From: an uncultured Bacteroidota bacterium
Lineage (GTDB): Bacteria > Bacteroidota > Bacteroidia > Chitinophagales > Chitinophagaceae
NCBI GenBank assembly: GCA_903837525.1
Contig: CAILUU010000016.1
Location: forward strand, 1-64,000
Length of the DNA stretch: 64,000 nt
Reading direction: 5' to 3'
This document shows positions 1-9,375 of this stretch, one piece after another. Both the position numbers and the translations under genes were made by a program. Positions within the stretch are counted from its first letter, which is position 1. Every line of letters begins with the position of its first letter. A model generated the notes under the pieces. That model had not been told where the DNA came from. It saw nothing but the letters and a program-made list of their open reading frames with translations, and did not search any database.

Positions 1-236
1 AATAATTTTTTTAATTATAAGTATACTTCACTTTTTATTGGAGTGCTAAATTAAGCCAATCATAACTAACCACTTTCACCTCTCAAATTTAAACTCTCTC
101 ACTATCATTTAGCACATATTTAACACTTTACAACTATACTTTATGCAACTCTGGCAAAGCATTTGATACCTTAATAAAGAATTAAGTTCTACAAAAATAG
201 TAACTTCATTTTTAAATTGTTTTAAAAACAAACACC

Positions 237-938
237 ATGAATACAAAACTTTTACTTTTGGCTTTTTCTGTAGCTGCAATAAGCAGCTGTAGCACAGCTT
301 ACAAAAGTGGACAAACCCCCGATGATGTGTATTATTCTCCTGCAAAATTTGAGGAAAATAAAGATAAAGATGATAAAGAAGAACAAAGAAACGACCTAGC
401 TCAACAATCAACGGAGGAAAGAAGAATACGCCAAACGCTAAGAGACCGCCGCTGGAGAGTTTTTGATAACTACGATTATACATTTAACAACAGCCCTTAC
501 AATCATTGGAATAGTAACCAAAACAATTATGGTTACTATTATAACCCTAAATATTACCCTACTCCAATTTTTACAACTACTCCAGTAGTAAATACTGTGC
601 CCCGTAAAATAAACTTAAACGCTTATCAGGGTTATAATACAGCAACTGCAAAAACGGTTACAACAAAAAATAATACAGTGGTAACTTCTTCTCCAAAATA
701 TAACAATAGCAACTACAACCCAAGCACACCTAAAAAGCAAACTTTTGTAGGCAAAATTTTTAAAGCAATTACTTCTAAAGAGGGTATCCCCCCTACTACA
801 TCCGAAAGTAATTCGGGTAATAGTAACACTAGAAGTTTTCCATCTTCAAACACCAAAAGCTCTTCTTCATCAAACGGAAGTAGCAGTGGTAGTAGCTCGG
901 GATCAAGTGTTACACGACCAACAAGAGGTGGGCAATAA
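237..938 (+). CDS. Hypothetical lipoprotein with Ser/Gly-rich tail
   Basis: The 233-residue product opens with a lipoprotein signal peptide: a hydrophobic stretch ending AISSC, with the lipid-modified Cys at about residue 18. The region after it is acidic and basic (KFEENKDKDDKEEQ), then rich in Asn and Tyr (about 80-125), and the last 50 residues are almost only Ser, Gly, Asn and Thr. No enzymatic motif is visible. It is probably an envelope-anchored protein of unknown function. It lies 71 bases upstream of an outer-membrane barrel gene on the same strand and may be co-transcribed with it. The CDS call is supported by the signal peptide; the function is unknown. Confidence 0.8.
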   Translation: MNTKLLLLAFSVAAISSCSTAYKSGQTPDDVYYSPAKFEENKDKDDKEEQRNDLAQQSTEERRIRQTLRDRRWRVFDNYDYTFNNSPYNHWNSNQNNYGYYYNPKYYPTPIFTTTPVVNTVPRKINLNAYQGYNTATAKTVTTKNNTVVTSSPKYNNSNYNPSTPKKQTFVGKIFKAITSKEGIPPTTSESNSGNSNTRSFPSSNTKSSSSSNGSSSGSSSGSSVTRPTRGGQ

Positions 939-971
939 AATAAGATTAACTCATTAACCTTTATACAACCA

Positions 972-991
972 AGCCAGTTTAAGTACTGGCT
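972..991. other. Small intercistronic hairpin
   Basis: AGCCAGT (972-978) and ACTGGCT (985-991) form a 7-bp stem with a 6-base loop between the lipoprotein gene and the outer-membrane protein gene. No T-run follows, so it is unlikely to be a full terminator. It may be an mRNA-processing or attenuation structure, or chance. Confidence 0.3.
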
Positions 992-1009
992 CACCAAAAA
1001 ACTTATGTT

Positions 1010-2545
1010 ATGCATAAATATTTACTTATCATTTGCCTACTAACCAGCAACGTTGTTTCTGCACAAATACCCGAGGATGCTAAGCGTTACAGTTTTTACC
1101 CACAAGGTGGCACTGCCCGTAACATAGCAATTGGTGGAGCAATGGGATCATTAGGTGGCGATATTAATGCCACATTTGTAAACCCAGCTGGGCTTGGCTT
1201 ATTTAAAACTAAAGAAGTTGTACTTACGCCTGCTTTTGCTTTTAATAATAATAAAAGCACGTATAGAACAACGTTAGAAAAAAATAAATTAAATAATTTT
1301 AACTTAGGTACTACAGGTTTTGTGTGGGCACATAATAACCGCTATAAAAAAAGCAGTAGTGCCTTTAGCCTAGCGCTTACACAAACAGCCGATTTTAATA
1401 ACACCGTAAAATATAATGGCTTAAATAACTTTAGCTCTATGGCAGAGCAGTTTGCCGAGGAAATGGTTACTGTAAATATTAACAATGTATTATCTACAAA
1501 TTCACCAGTGGCTTATGGTGCAGCACCAGCATTTTATACCTTTTTAATTGATACGCTTAGTAGTGGTGGTAACCTTACTGTAAAACCTGCAACTGGTTTT
1601 ATATTAGATGCAAATGAAGCTTTAAAACAAGAATATACTAAAACTACCAAAGGTGGAATTTACGAATTGGCACTAAGTTTTGCCCACAATACAAACGATA
1701 AATGGCTGTTTGGTGGAACTATTGCTATGCCTATTGTAAACTATAAAAGCACCACTACATTTAAAGAAAGCGATACGAGTTTAAAAACAAGTAATTTCTT
1801 TAACAACTTTGTTTATACAGATGATTTTACAACTAAAGGAATTGGATTAAATGGAAAATTTGGCGTTATTTATCGTCCTAAGGAATATGTACGTATAGGC
1901 TTTGCCGTTCATACCCCAATGTTTCTATTTTTAAAAGATACTAGAGAAACTAATTTAAGTACAGCTTTAGAAAACCCTGTAAATACCTATACTACATCCT
2001 CTAAAACATTTACCAATAATGTAAAAGGCGAAAGCAAATACATACAATCAACCCCCTTTAAAGCTATGCTTAGTGGCTCGTATGTATTTAGAGAAGTGGA
2101 AAACGTAAACCGCCAAAAAGCATTTATAACAGCCGATGTTGAGTATGTACACCATAAGGGAAGCCGCTTTGGTAGCGATAATGAAGAACCTACTGAAAAT
2201 GAAAAAGCCTATTTTAAGGATTTAAATAATGTGGTAAAAGGGTATTATAAAGGCAATTTTAATTTTAGAGTTGGTGGAGAGTTAAAGTTTACTATTTTGA
2301 TGGCTAGGTTGGGTTTTGCTTACTACGGAAACCCATACAAAGAAACTGAATTAAAAGCAAATAGAATGATTTTAAGCGGTGGCTTAGGCTATAGAAATAA
2401 AGGTGTTTTTGTTGATTTAACCTATGCACATTCGTTTAATAAAGATGTTGATTTTGCGTATCGTTTAGCAGATAAAGCCAATACATATGCAGTTGTAAAA
2501 AACCAACGAGGAAATATAGTAGCAACACTTGGATTTAAATTTTAA
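1010..2545 (+). CDS. Outer-membrane beta-barrel protein, OmpP1/FadL-like
   Basis: This 511-residue protein has an N-terminal signal peptide (about residues 1-18, ending VVSAQ). The mature start has the pattern seen in Bacteroidota OmpP1/FadL/TodX-like transporters: GGTARNIAIGGAMGSLGGD followed by ATFVNPAGLGL, the conserved NPAGL turn. The rest alternates polar and aromatic residues as expected for beta strands, and the last residue is Phe (LGFKF), the usual barrel-insertion signal. By family it would sit in the outer membrane and carry hydrophobic compounds, but the substrate cannot be read from the sequence. The ATG at 1010 puts the signal peptide at the N terminus. Confidence 0.85.
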   Translation: MHKYLLIICLLTSNVVSAQIPEDAKRYSFYPQGGTARNIAIGGAMGSLGGDINATFVNPAGLGLFKTKEVVLTPAFAFNNNKSTYRTTLEKNKLNNFNLGTTGFVWAHNNRYKKSSSAFSLALTQTADFNNTVKYNGLNNFSSMAEQFAEEMVTVNINNVLSTNSPVAYGAAPAFYTFLIDTLSSGGNLTVKPATGFILDANEALKQEYTKTTKGGIYELALSFAHNTNDKWLFGGTIAMPIVNYKSTTTFKESDTSLKTSNFFNNFVYTDDFTTKGIGLNGKFGVIYRPKEYVRIGFAVHTPMFLFLKDTRETNLSTALENPVNTYTTSSKTFTNNVKGESKYIQSTPFKAMLSGSYVFREVENVNRQKAFITADVEYVHHKGSRFGSDNEEPTENEKAYFKDLNNVVKGYYKGNFNFRVGGELKFTILMARLGFAYYGNPYKETELKANRMILSGGLGYRNKGVFVDLTYAHSFNKDVDFAYRLADKANTYAVVKNQRGNIVATLGFKF

Positions 2546-2593
2546 TAATAATTAATACCCTACATCATATATTTGCCTATCAAAATAATTTTT

Positions 2594-3010
2594 ATGAAGA
2601 AAATATTTTTCCTTTTAGCCATTTCCATTTTTACCGGAATTGCTTTGTATGCACAAGACAGTTTAAAAGTTTATATAGGCAAATACAAATTTCCAGAGGG
2701 TAGTGTAGTGCCAGAAATTGAAGTTATTTTAGAAAATGGTGCATTATCCTTTAAATCTGCCATGGGTACAACCCCTGTAGAACGAAATGGTGGAAATGAA
2801 TTTAGTATACCAGCCTATTCTGGTACCGCAACGTTTACACGTAACGAGGCTAAAAAAATTACTGGTTTACATATTGAAGCTAGTGGAACAGTTTTAGATG
2901 GAGTTTTGGTAGAAAATAAACCTGACCCTAAAATTAATGAAAATGATGGTTTAGGTATTAACCCAAAATGTTTAACAACTCCAATAATTGGGCTTTGGGA
3001 TGTTCAGTAG
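2594..3010 (+). CDS. Small exported protein, possibly DUF3471-like
   Basis: Starting at the ATG at 2594 gives 138 residues with a clean signal peptide (MKKIFFLLAISIF...ALYAQ). An upstream in-frame ATG at 2573 would only add seven residues before the signal peptide and is less likely. The mature part (YIGKYKFPEGSVVPEIEVILENG...) looks like one small beta-rich domain resembling DUF3471-type extensions of beta-lactamase-like proteins; this resemblance is from memory and weak. Its last 53 bases overlap the 3' end of miaA on the opposite strand. Function unknown. Confidence 0.75.
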   Translation: MKKIFFLLAISIFTGIALYAQDSLKVYIGKYKFPEGSVVPEIEVILENGALSFKSAMGTTPVERNGGNEFSIPAYSGTATFTRNEAKKITGLHIEASGTVLDGVLVENKPDPKINENDGLGINPKCLTTPIIGLWDVQ

Positions 3011-3863
3011 CATTTAACCATTTTATTTCCTCATCTTTTTTAAACCAAGTAAGTTGCCTTTTGGCATAATGCCTGGTATTTTGTTTTATAAGCTCTATTG
3101 CCCTATCCAACGAAATTTTATTTTCAAAATAATTAAACAACTCGGTGTAGCCAACCGTTTGTAATGCATTTAAATCTTTGTAAGGTAAAAGCTTTTCCAC
3201 CTCTTTCAAAAGCCCTTCATTAATCATTTCATCTACTCGATTATTTATTCGGCTGTACAAATCTTCTCTGGGTAGTTGCAACCCTATTTTAATACTACTA
3301 AAATTTCTATCTACTTTTTTTTGTTGTTGAAATTCTATAATAGATAACCCTGTAAATTCAACTACCTCCAAAGCTCTCAATAGGCGTTGTGGGTTTTGTA
3401 TTTCACCTTTTGCGTAATATTGGGGGTCTAATTTTTCAACTTCTTGTTGAAGCCAACTAAGCCCATTTTGCAAATAGTCATTAGTTAGTTTATTACGAAT
3501 TTCTAAAGGTATACTGGGAATATTATCTATACCTTGGCAAAAGGTTTTTACATACAACCCTGTGCCACCAACTACTACAGCAATATTATTATTGGCAAAA
3601 ATTTCATCTGCCTTTTGCAAGGCATATTTTTCAAATACACCGGCATTTACTTCATCGGCTATGGAATGAGAGTTTATAAAATAATGTGGAACACTTTCTA
3701 ATTCTTGTAAAGATGGTTTTGCAACACCAATAGATAATTCTTTAAAACACTGCCTACTATCTGCAGAAATTATTTGAGTATTAAAATGCTGAGCTACTTG
3801 TAGTGCAAATGCAGTTTTACCAACCGCAGTAGGCCCAACTATCACAATGCAGGTTTTTTTCAT
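2958..3863 (-). CDS. miaA: tRNA dimethylallyltransferase MiaA
   Basis: MiaA transfers a dimethylallyl group to N6 of A37 in tRNAs that read codons starting with U. The 301-residue length is normal for the family. The P-loop GPTAVGKT is at residues 10-17, followed by SADSRQ (substrate-binding motif), VGGTGLY (about 100-106) and the C-terminal tRNA-contact region with QNTRHYAKRQLTWF. The start places the P-loop ten residues in, as is typical. The 3' end overlaps the convergent small exported-protein gene by 53 bases, so antisense interference is possible. Confidence 0.97.
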   Translation of the reverse strand: MKKTCIVIVGPTAVGKTAFALQVAQHFNTQIISADSRQCFKELSIGVAKPSLQELESVPHYFINSHSIADEVNAGVFEKYALQKADEIFANNNIAVVVGGTGLYVKTFCQGIDNIPSIPLEIRNKLTNDYLQNGLSWLQQEVEKLDPQYYAKGEIQNPQRLLRALEVVEFTGLSIIEFQQQKKVDRNFSSIKIGLQLPREDLYSRINNRVDEMINEGLLKEVEKLLPYKDLNALQTVGYTELFNYFENKISLDRAIELIKQNTRHYAKRQLTWFKKDEEIKWLNATEHPKAQLLELLNILG

Positions 3864-4023
3864 GGTTGTAGTGGAGTTTGTAAAGAACTCAAAACAATTT
3901 AATTGATAATATTTTAATTAATAATGGAGAATGTTATAGAAAAATATTCTTAAAAATAGTTAAGATAAATATAACACTAGTTTAAAAAATAAAGAATTAA
4001 TGAATTTAAAGATTATCTATTAA

Positions 4024-4596
4024 TTAAAACCCATCATTTTCCTCATTTACTTCTTCCCCATCTTCGCTTTCAATTGCATTACCTTCTTCATCTTCCTCAC
4101 TATAGCCATCCCCAATTGCACTAGCTTGTAAATCATATTTTTCCTCCATTTCTGCAAGGCGGTTATCAATTAACCCTTTCGTACCATATTGAGATGGTGC
4201 AATACCTTCCGTTCTTAAACAAGTGGGATAACTTAATTTTTTATTTTCTTCTTTATCTACATTAATCAACTCAACCATAAAATGCCAATACTTATTAAAA
4301 TCGTATTCGTAAATAAATTTTTGATTGGGGTTACTCACTTCTGATCCAATAGTTGTATCTGCCATTAGTAAAGGCTCAGCTTTATACTCCTTGTCGTATT
4401 TTTCTAATGTAATTTCTTTACCTCGTAACCAATTATCATTACTTCGGTAAAAAGTAGCTTTATGCTTATTATCAAACTCGTAGGCCTTTAAAATTACACT
4501 ATGTAAATCAAAAAAAGTTTGGGTATGCTTTATAGCAACATCCCTATAAACGCTATCATCTTCTTCCCAATAAATTCTGAACTTTAAAATTGCCAT
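4024..4596 (-). CDS. Plasmid pRiA4b ORF-3-like family protein
   Basis: The 190-residue protein begins AILKFRIYWEEDDSVYRDV, then TFFDLHSVILKAYEFDNKHKATFY, matching the fold of the pRiA4b ORF-3 family (also seen as an IS1096 passenger domain). The family's role is unknown. The last 40 residues are very acidic (EEDEEGNAIESEDGEEVNEEND), which could be a nucleic-acid mimic or simply a disordered tail. There is no transposase near it, so here it looks like a chromosomal housekeeping copy. It lies 31 bases upstream of the stop-to-start gap before cca on the same strand. Confidence 0.8.
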   Translation of the reverse strand: MAILKFRIYWEEDDSVYRDVAIKHTQTFFDLHSVILKAYEFDNKHKATFYRSNDNWLRGKEITLEKYDKEYKAEPLLMADTTIGSEVSNPNQKFIYEYDFNKYWHFMVELINVDKEENKKLSYPTCLRTEGIAPSQYGTKGLIDNRLAEMEEKYDLQASAIGDGYSEEDEEGNAIESEDGEEVNEENDGF

Positions 4597-4626
4597 TGTG
4601 TAAAATTAAGAATTATGAAGTAAGTA

Positions 4627-6048
4627 TTAGGAATTAAAAGGCACTATTCCTAATTCATTCGCTTTTATAAGCATAAAATCAAAAGCTTTTGTATAGTCAT
4701 TCTCTACTTCTCCATCTAAAATAGCATTTCGGATAGCATCTTTAAGTATGCCAACGTTTTTACCTGGCTTTAAATTAAAGGTTTGCATAATAATTTCGCC
4801 AGTTATGGGTGGTTGCCAATTACGTAAATTATCCTTAGCTTCTAGGGTTGCACAAAGTTGTTGCACCAATTCAAAATTGGCTAAAAAATTTTTTACTTTA
4901 TACGGATTTTTACTAGTAATATCTGCTTTGCACAATGTCATCAATGCATCAAAATCTTCTCCGGCATCAAATAATAACCTTCGTATAGCACTATCTGTTA
5001 TATTTTCTTTTGTTACACTTATGGGGCGTAAATGAAGTTCTACTAATTTACGTACAAAGCGCATTTTTTCATTTTGAGGTAATTTTAATTTAGTAAATAT
5101 TTTGGGCACCATTCTTCCTCCAACAGCTTCATGCCCATGAAACGTCCATCCATGGCCTTCTTCAAATTTTTTAGTAACAGGTTTTGCAATATCATGTAGT
5201 ACTGCAGCCCATCTTAGCCATAAATCAGTTGTATGTTGTGCAATATTATCAACTACTTGTAGCGTATGATAAAAATTATCTTTATGCCCTTTTCCATCAA
5301 TATATTCTGCTCCTGCTAGTGATACCATTTCTGGAAAAATAAGTTGCAGCAATCCTGTTCTATATAACAAATCAAACCCAATAGAAGGTGTAGGACTCAA
5401 CAAAATTTTATTTAACTCATCGGCAATTCTTTCTTTGCTAATAATTTTTATACGCTCAGCATTTTGTGCAATGGCCTTATAAGTATCAGGCTCTATTACA
5501 AATTGTAGTTGCGTTGCAAAACGTATAGCCCTCATCATTCGCAATGGATCGTCGCTAAAGGTAATACCTGGCTCAAGTGGCGTTTTAATCGTTTTATGTT
5601 CTATAGCTTCAATGCCGCCAAATGGATCAATTAATTCTCCATAAGTATTTTCATTTAAACTAATAGCCAAGGCATTAATTGTAAAATCTCTTCTATTTTG
5701 GTCATCTTCCAAACTTCCATTTTCCACTGCTGGTTTACGGCTATTAAAATCGTAGCTTTCTTTTCTGGCGCCTACAAACTCAATACCAATATCATCAACA
5801 ATTATTTGTGCCGTTCCAAAATTTTTAAAAAAATGAACTTCTGTTGTTGGGCTAAAATGTTCTGCAACTTTATGTGCCAATTGTATTCCATCTCCCACAC
5901 AAACAATATCAATATCTTTAGTTTCTCTTCCTATAATTTTATCTCGCACAAAGCCGCCAATTAAATAGCAGGGTACGCCTAAATCTTTAGCCGATTTAGC
6001 TATTTTTTTAAAAATAAGCAATTCTCTTTTTGTGCAGTTAATGTACAT
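4627..6048 (-). CDS. cca: CCA-adding tRNA nucleotidyltransferase with HD domain
   Basis: The enzyme adds or repairs the 3' CCA of tRNAs. With the start at 6048 it has 473 residues. The nucleotidyltransferase core shows LIGGFVRD (GG at 31-32) and the metal-binding pair in KDIDIV (Asp45, Asp47), then RRDFTINALA. A C-terminal HD domain shows LHDIAKP and GHEAVGG. An upstream in-frame ATG at 6105 exists, but a Bacteroidota -7 box (TATATTTG, 6062-6055) lies between them, so translation most likely begins at 6048. The tRNA-Lys gene in this window encodes no CCA, which fits the need for this enzyme. Confidence 0.93.
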   Translation of the reverse strand: MYINCTKRELLIFKKIAKSAKDLGVPCYLIGGFVRDKIIGRETKDIDIVCVGDGIQLAHKVAEHFSPTTEVHFFKNFGTAQIIVDDIGIEFVGARKESYDFNSRKPAVENGSLEDDQNRRDFTINALAISLNENTYGELIDPFGGIEAIEHKTIKTPLEPGITFSDDPLRMMRAIRFATQLQFVIEPDTYKAIAQNAERIKIISKERIADELNKILLSPTPSIGFDLLYRTGLLQLIFPEMVSLAGAEYIDGKGHKDNFYHTLQVVDNIAQHTTDLWLRWAAVLHDIAKPVTKKFEEGHGWTFHGHEAVGGRMVPKIFTKLKLPQNEKMRFVRKLVELHLRPISVTKENITDSAIRRLLFDAGEDFDALMTLCKADITSKNPYKVKNFLANFELVQQLCATLEAKDNLRNWQPPITGEIIMQTFNLKPGKNVGILKDAIRNAILDGEVENDYTKAFDFMLIKANELGIVPFNS

Positions 6049-6054
6049 TGAATG

Positions 6055-6062
6055 CAAATATA
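6055..6062 (-). promoter_or_regulatory. Promoter -7 box for cca
   Basis: Read on the minus strand this is TATATTTG, an exact match to the Bacteroidota -7 consensus TAnnTTTG. Only six bases separate it from the ATG at 6048, so the mRNA probably has almost no leader. It also argues against the upstream ATG at 6105. No convincing -33 box was seen. Confidence 0.6.
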
Positions 6063-6301
6063 AAGCACCTGCCCTCTTCCCGAAGAAAAAAATCGTGATG
6101 TTCAAAAAAGGGGGGCTTAGTGTTAAACTTTATCATAAAGGTTAAAGTGCAAATTTCAAGACTTACTATTTTAAAATATTTATTGGTCAGCAGAAACTAA
6201 AAGCCCATTCAGGGGTTTATGGCACTAATCTTGCCTTTGTATACATCGACCAAAAAAATGAGTTATTATGGTTTATTTTGCCATTTTGACTATATATTGA
6301 G

Positions 6302-8707
6302 ATGAATATGGATAACAAGTTTTTTATACAAGGCCAAGAAGATGAAATGGAGTTTATGCCCATCATCCCGTTAAATGATGATGATGAAGCAAATTTAGAT
6401 GCAGAGCCTATCCCAGACGAAATACCTATTTTAACTTTACGCAACACCGTACTTTTTCCGGGAGTAGTAATACCTATAACCGTTGGAAGAGATAAGAGCA
6501 TTAAAGCGGTAAATGATGCCTATAAGACTGACAAATTGATTGGCGTTTTGGCACAAAAAGATAGCAATATTGAAGAGCCCACTGTTAGCGATTTAGAAGA
6601 TATAGGTACGGTTGCAAAAATTGTTAAACTAATAAAAATGCCAGATGGGGGCACTACCATAATTATACAGGGTAAAAAAAGATTTAAAGTTGAGGAAATT
6701 ACAGAAGACGAGCCCTATTTTAAAGCAAAAATTACTGTTTTAGTTGAAGAAAATTTAAAAGATGATGCTGATTTTTCGGCAATGGTGAGCAGTATTAAAG
6801 ATTTGGCTGCACAAATTATTGGTCTATCCCCAAATTTGCCGAGTGAAGCCTCTATCATATTAAAAAATATAGAAAACCCTTCTTTTTTAATACACTTTGT
6901 TAGTAGTAACTTAAACAGCGATATTAGAGAAAAACAAAAGCTACTAGAAATTAATAATATAAAAGCAAGGGCAGAATTATTGATGAATTTAATGCAAACA
7001 GAATTGCAATATGCTGAGCTTAAAAATAAAGTAACCAACAAAACTCGTAACGAATTAGATAAGCAGCAACGGGAATATTTTTTGCAACAACAAATGAAAG
7101 CCATTAAAGAAGAGTTAGGTGGTGATAATGTGGCTGAAGTAAAAGAAATGCAAAAGAAAGCCGAGGGTAAAAAATGGACCACTGCTGCAAAAGAAATGTT
7201 TAATAAAGGGGTTGAAAAATTAGAGCGTATGCACCCTAGCACTCCCGATTATTCAGTTGTGTATAACCACTTAGATTTATTACTTGATTTGCCTTGGGAA
7301 GATTATACCCAAGATAGTTACGATTTAAAAAAAGCAAAAAAAGTTTTAGACAATGATCATTATGGAATGCAAAAAATTAAGGAACGCATTTTAGAATATT
7401 TGGCAGTGCTAAAATTAAAAGGCGATATGAAGAGCCCAATTCTTTGTTTTTTAGGCCCTCCAGGTATTGGTAAAACAAGCCTGGGCAAAAGTATTGCAGC
7501 TGCCATAAATAGAAAATATGTACGTGTAAGTTTAGGTGGATTACATGATGAAAGCGAAATACGTGGACACCGAAAAACCTATATTGGCGCAATGCCTGGA
7601 AGAATTTTACAGAGTATACGAAAAATAAAAAGTAGTAACCCTGTTATGATTTTAGATGAAATTGATAAGGTTGGTAGTACATCACATGGTGATCCATCAT
7701 CTGCCTTATTAGAGGTGCTAGACCCTGAACAAAACAATTCGTTTTACGATAATTATTTAGAGCTTGAATATGATTTAAGTAAAGTTTTATTTATTGCTAC
7801 AGCAAATAATTTAAGCAATATACAACCTGCGTTAAGAGATAGGCTAGAGATAATTGATTTAAGTGGATATGCAGTAGAAGAAAAAATTGAAATTGCAAAA
7901 CGACATTTAATGCCTAAGCAAAAAGATATGCATGGTGTAAAGCCATACGATTTTAAACTTAGCGATACTGTTTTACAAAAAATTATTGAAGATTATACTA
8001 GAGAAAGTGGCGTAAGAGAATTAGATAGGCAACTAGCTAGCATAATGCGATATCAAGCAAAAGAAATAGTTTTAAGAGGAAAGTTAAAAGCTACCGTAAC
8101 CAATAATGATGTAGAAAAAATATTGGGTAAGCCAAAATACAGTAATGATTTGTATAAAATGGCAAACATGCCAGGCGTAGCTATTGGCTTAGCTTGGACG
8201 TATGTTGGTGGCGATATTTTATTTATAGAAACACAACTTAGCGAAGGCAAAGGCGAACTTAAACTTACCGGTAACTTAGGTAATGTAATGAAGGAAAGTG
8301 CCAGTACAGCTTTTACGTATTTGGAAGCAAATTGTAAAAAAATAAATATTGATTCGGCTGTTTTTAGTAAAAAAGATGTGCATATTCACGTACCAGAAGG
8401 AGCTACACCAAAAGACGGGCCAAGTGCCGGCATAACTATGCTTAGTGCATTGGCAAGTGCTTTTACAGGCCGTAAAATAAAGCCCTACTTAGCCATGACG
8501 GGGGAAATTACCTTAAGAGGGCAAGTATTGGCTGTTGGTGGCATTAAAGAAAAAGTATTAGCGGCAAAAAGAGCTGGTTTAAAAGAGATTATTATGTGCT
8601 GGCAAAATGAAAAAGATGTACAAGAAATTAATAATCAGTATATAAAAGGTATAAAATTTCATTACGTAAAAACAATGCAACAGGTGCTGGATTTGGCATT
8701 GGTATAA
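6302..8707 (+). CDS. lon: ATP-dependent protease Lon
   Basis: Lon is a cytosolic AAA+ serine protease that degrades misfolded and regulatory proteins. The 801 residues include an N-terminal substrate domain (about 40-240, beginning PILTLRNTVLFPGVVIPI), a coiled-coil linker (QQREYFLQQQMKAIKEELG), Walker A GPPGIGKT (385-392), Walker B MILDEIDK, and the protease domain with catalytic Ser708 in DGPSAG and Lys751 in KEK. The Ser-Lys spacing of 43 equals that of E. coli Lon. The gene is alone on this strand and is followed by a strong hairpin at 8804. A second ATG two codons in (6308) could also be used. Confidence 0.98.
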   Translation: MNMDNKFFIQGQEDEMEFMPIIPLNDDDEANLDAEPIPDEIPILTLRNTVLFPGVVIPITVGRDKSIKAVNDAYKTDKLIGVLAQKDSNIEEPTVSDLEDIGTVAKIVKLIKMPDGGTTIIIQGKKRFKVEEITEDEPYFKAKITVLVEENLKDDADFSAMVSSIKDLAAQIIGLSPNLPSEASIILKNIENPSFLIHFVSSNLNSDIREKQKLLEINNIKARAELLMNLMQTELQYAELKNKVTNKTRNELDKQQREYFLQQQMKAIKEELGGDNVAEVKEMQKKAEGKKWTTAAKEMFNKGVEKLERMHPSTPDYSVVYNHLDLLLDLPWEDYTQDSYDLKKAKKVLDNDHYGMQKIKERILEYLAVLKLKGDMKSPILCFLGPPGIGKTSLGKSIAAAINRKYVRVSLGGLHDESEIRGHRKTYIGAMPGRILQSIRKIKSSNPVMILDEIDKVGSTSHGDPSSALLEVLDPEQNNSFYDNYLELEYDLSKVLFIATANNLSNIQPALRDRLEIIDLSGYAVEEKIEIAKRHLMPKQKDMHGVKPYDFKLSDTVLQKIIEDYTRESGVRELDRQLASIMRYQAKEIVLRGKLKATVTNNDVEKILGKPKYSNDLYKMANMPGVAIGLAWTYVGGDILFIETQLSEGKGELKLTGNLGNVMKESASTAFTYLEANCKKINIDSAVFSKKDVHIHVPEGATPKDGPSAGITMLSALASAFTGRKIKPYLAMTGEITLRGQVLAVGGIKEKVLAAKRAGLKEIIMCWQNEKDVQEINNQYIKGIKFHYVKTMQQVLDLALV

Positions 8708-8803
8708 TTAATAAAATAAATTAAACGAATAGCAAACCCTAAAGCTATTTATTACGTTTGTAATAGTTAAATCAGTATTATACGTATTGGTTGTTTTAAG
8801 GGT

Positions 8804-8847
8804 AAAAGAATAAATCCCTCTTAGCCTCAGGAGGAATTTATTCTTTT
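8804..8847. terminator. Long hairpin, likely bidirectional terminator after lon
   Basis: Arms 8804-8820 and 8831-8847 form a 17-bp stem with a single mismatch and a 10-base loop. The right arm ends in TTTT and the left arm begins AAAA, so it can act for both lon (plus) and the convergent minus-strand operon ending at 8905. Confidence 0.75.
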
Positions 8848-8904
8848 ATGATTTTCTTATTCAATAGATAATTGTATTAACTAAAACAGTTTCATACAAA
8901 AACA

Positions 8905-9375
8905 TTAACCATATTTTTTTCGCTCCATCCAATCCACTTCCTTTTCTGTGCTAAGCGCCTGCATTATTGCAATTATAAAAAGTAAGGCTACATTACCTGC
9001 TAAAAAAACTAATTTAAAGGTGTGGTAATCGGCTATTGAACTACTTTTTAAAGTAAAATAATCTTTAATAGTCCAAATTAAACCAATACTACAATAGGTT
9101 AAAGCTGCAATAAAAAGTACGTACGAAATATATTTTACAACTTTATTAGGATGCGATTTTGTTCGCTTGAAAAAAATGATATAAGCAGTTGAAAAAACAA
9201 TGGCAGGTATAGCAATTACAATTAATTCAAAAGCAACATCTACAGGTCGAGACGACAGGATTTTTGAAAAGCCATAAAATGTTGCTATTAATAAAGTTAC
9301 ACCTATTACAAAAGCAAAAAGTGCCAAAAAAATATACCCGTATAATTTACTATATTTTAAGAACTTATCATCCAT
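8905..9375 (-). CDS. Small four-helix membrane protein, unknown
   Basis: The 156-residue product has four hydrophobic segments at about residues 13-36, 44-68, 82-104 and 122-143, so it is an inner-membrane protein. A basic loop RTKSHPNKVVK separates helices two and three, and the tail is charged (STEKEVDWMERKKYG). No family is recognised. Its ATG overlaps the stop codon of the M42 peptidase gene (TAATG), so the two are probably translationally coupled. It is the last gene of a minus-strand operon that begins at 11807. Confidence 0.8.
   Translation of the reverse strand: MDDKFLKYSKLYGYIFLALFAFVIGVTLLIATFYGFSKILSSRPVDVAFELIVIAIPAIVFSTAYIIFFKRTKSHPNKVVKYISYVLFIAALTYCSIGLIWTIKDYFTLKSSSIADYHTFKLVFLAGNVALLFIIAIMQALSTEKEVDWMERKKYG

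Noticed and set aside
713..1015. Minus-strand open frame opposite the first lipoprotein
   Set aside because: It is the shadow of the Ser-rich tail of the plus-strand gene; no signal or motif of its own.
4024..4596. Insertion sequence passenger gene
   Set aside because: The protein belongs to a family sometimes carried by IS elements, but no transposase or terminal repeats are near.
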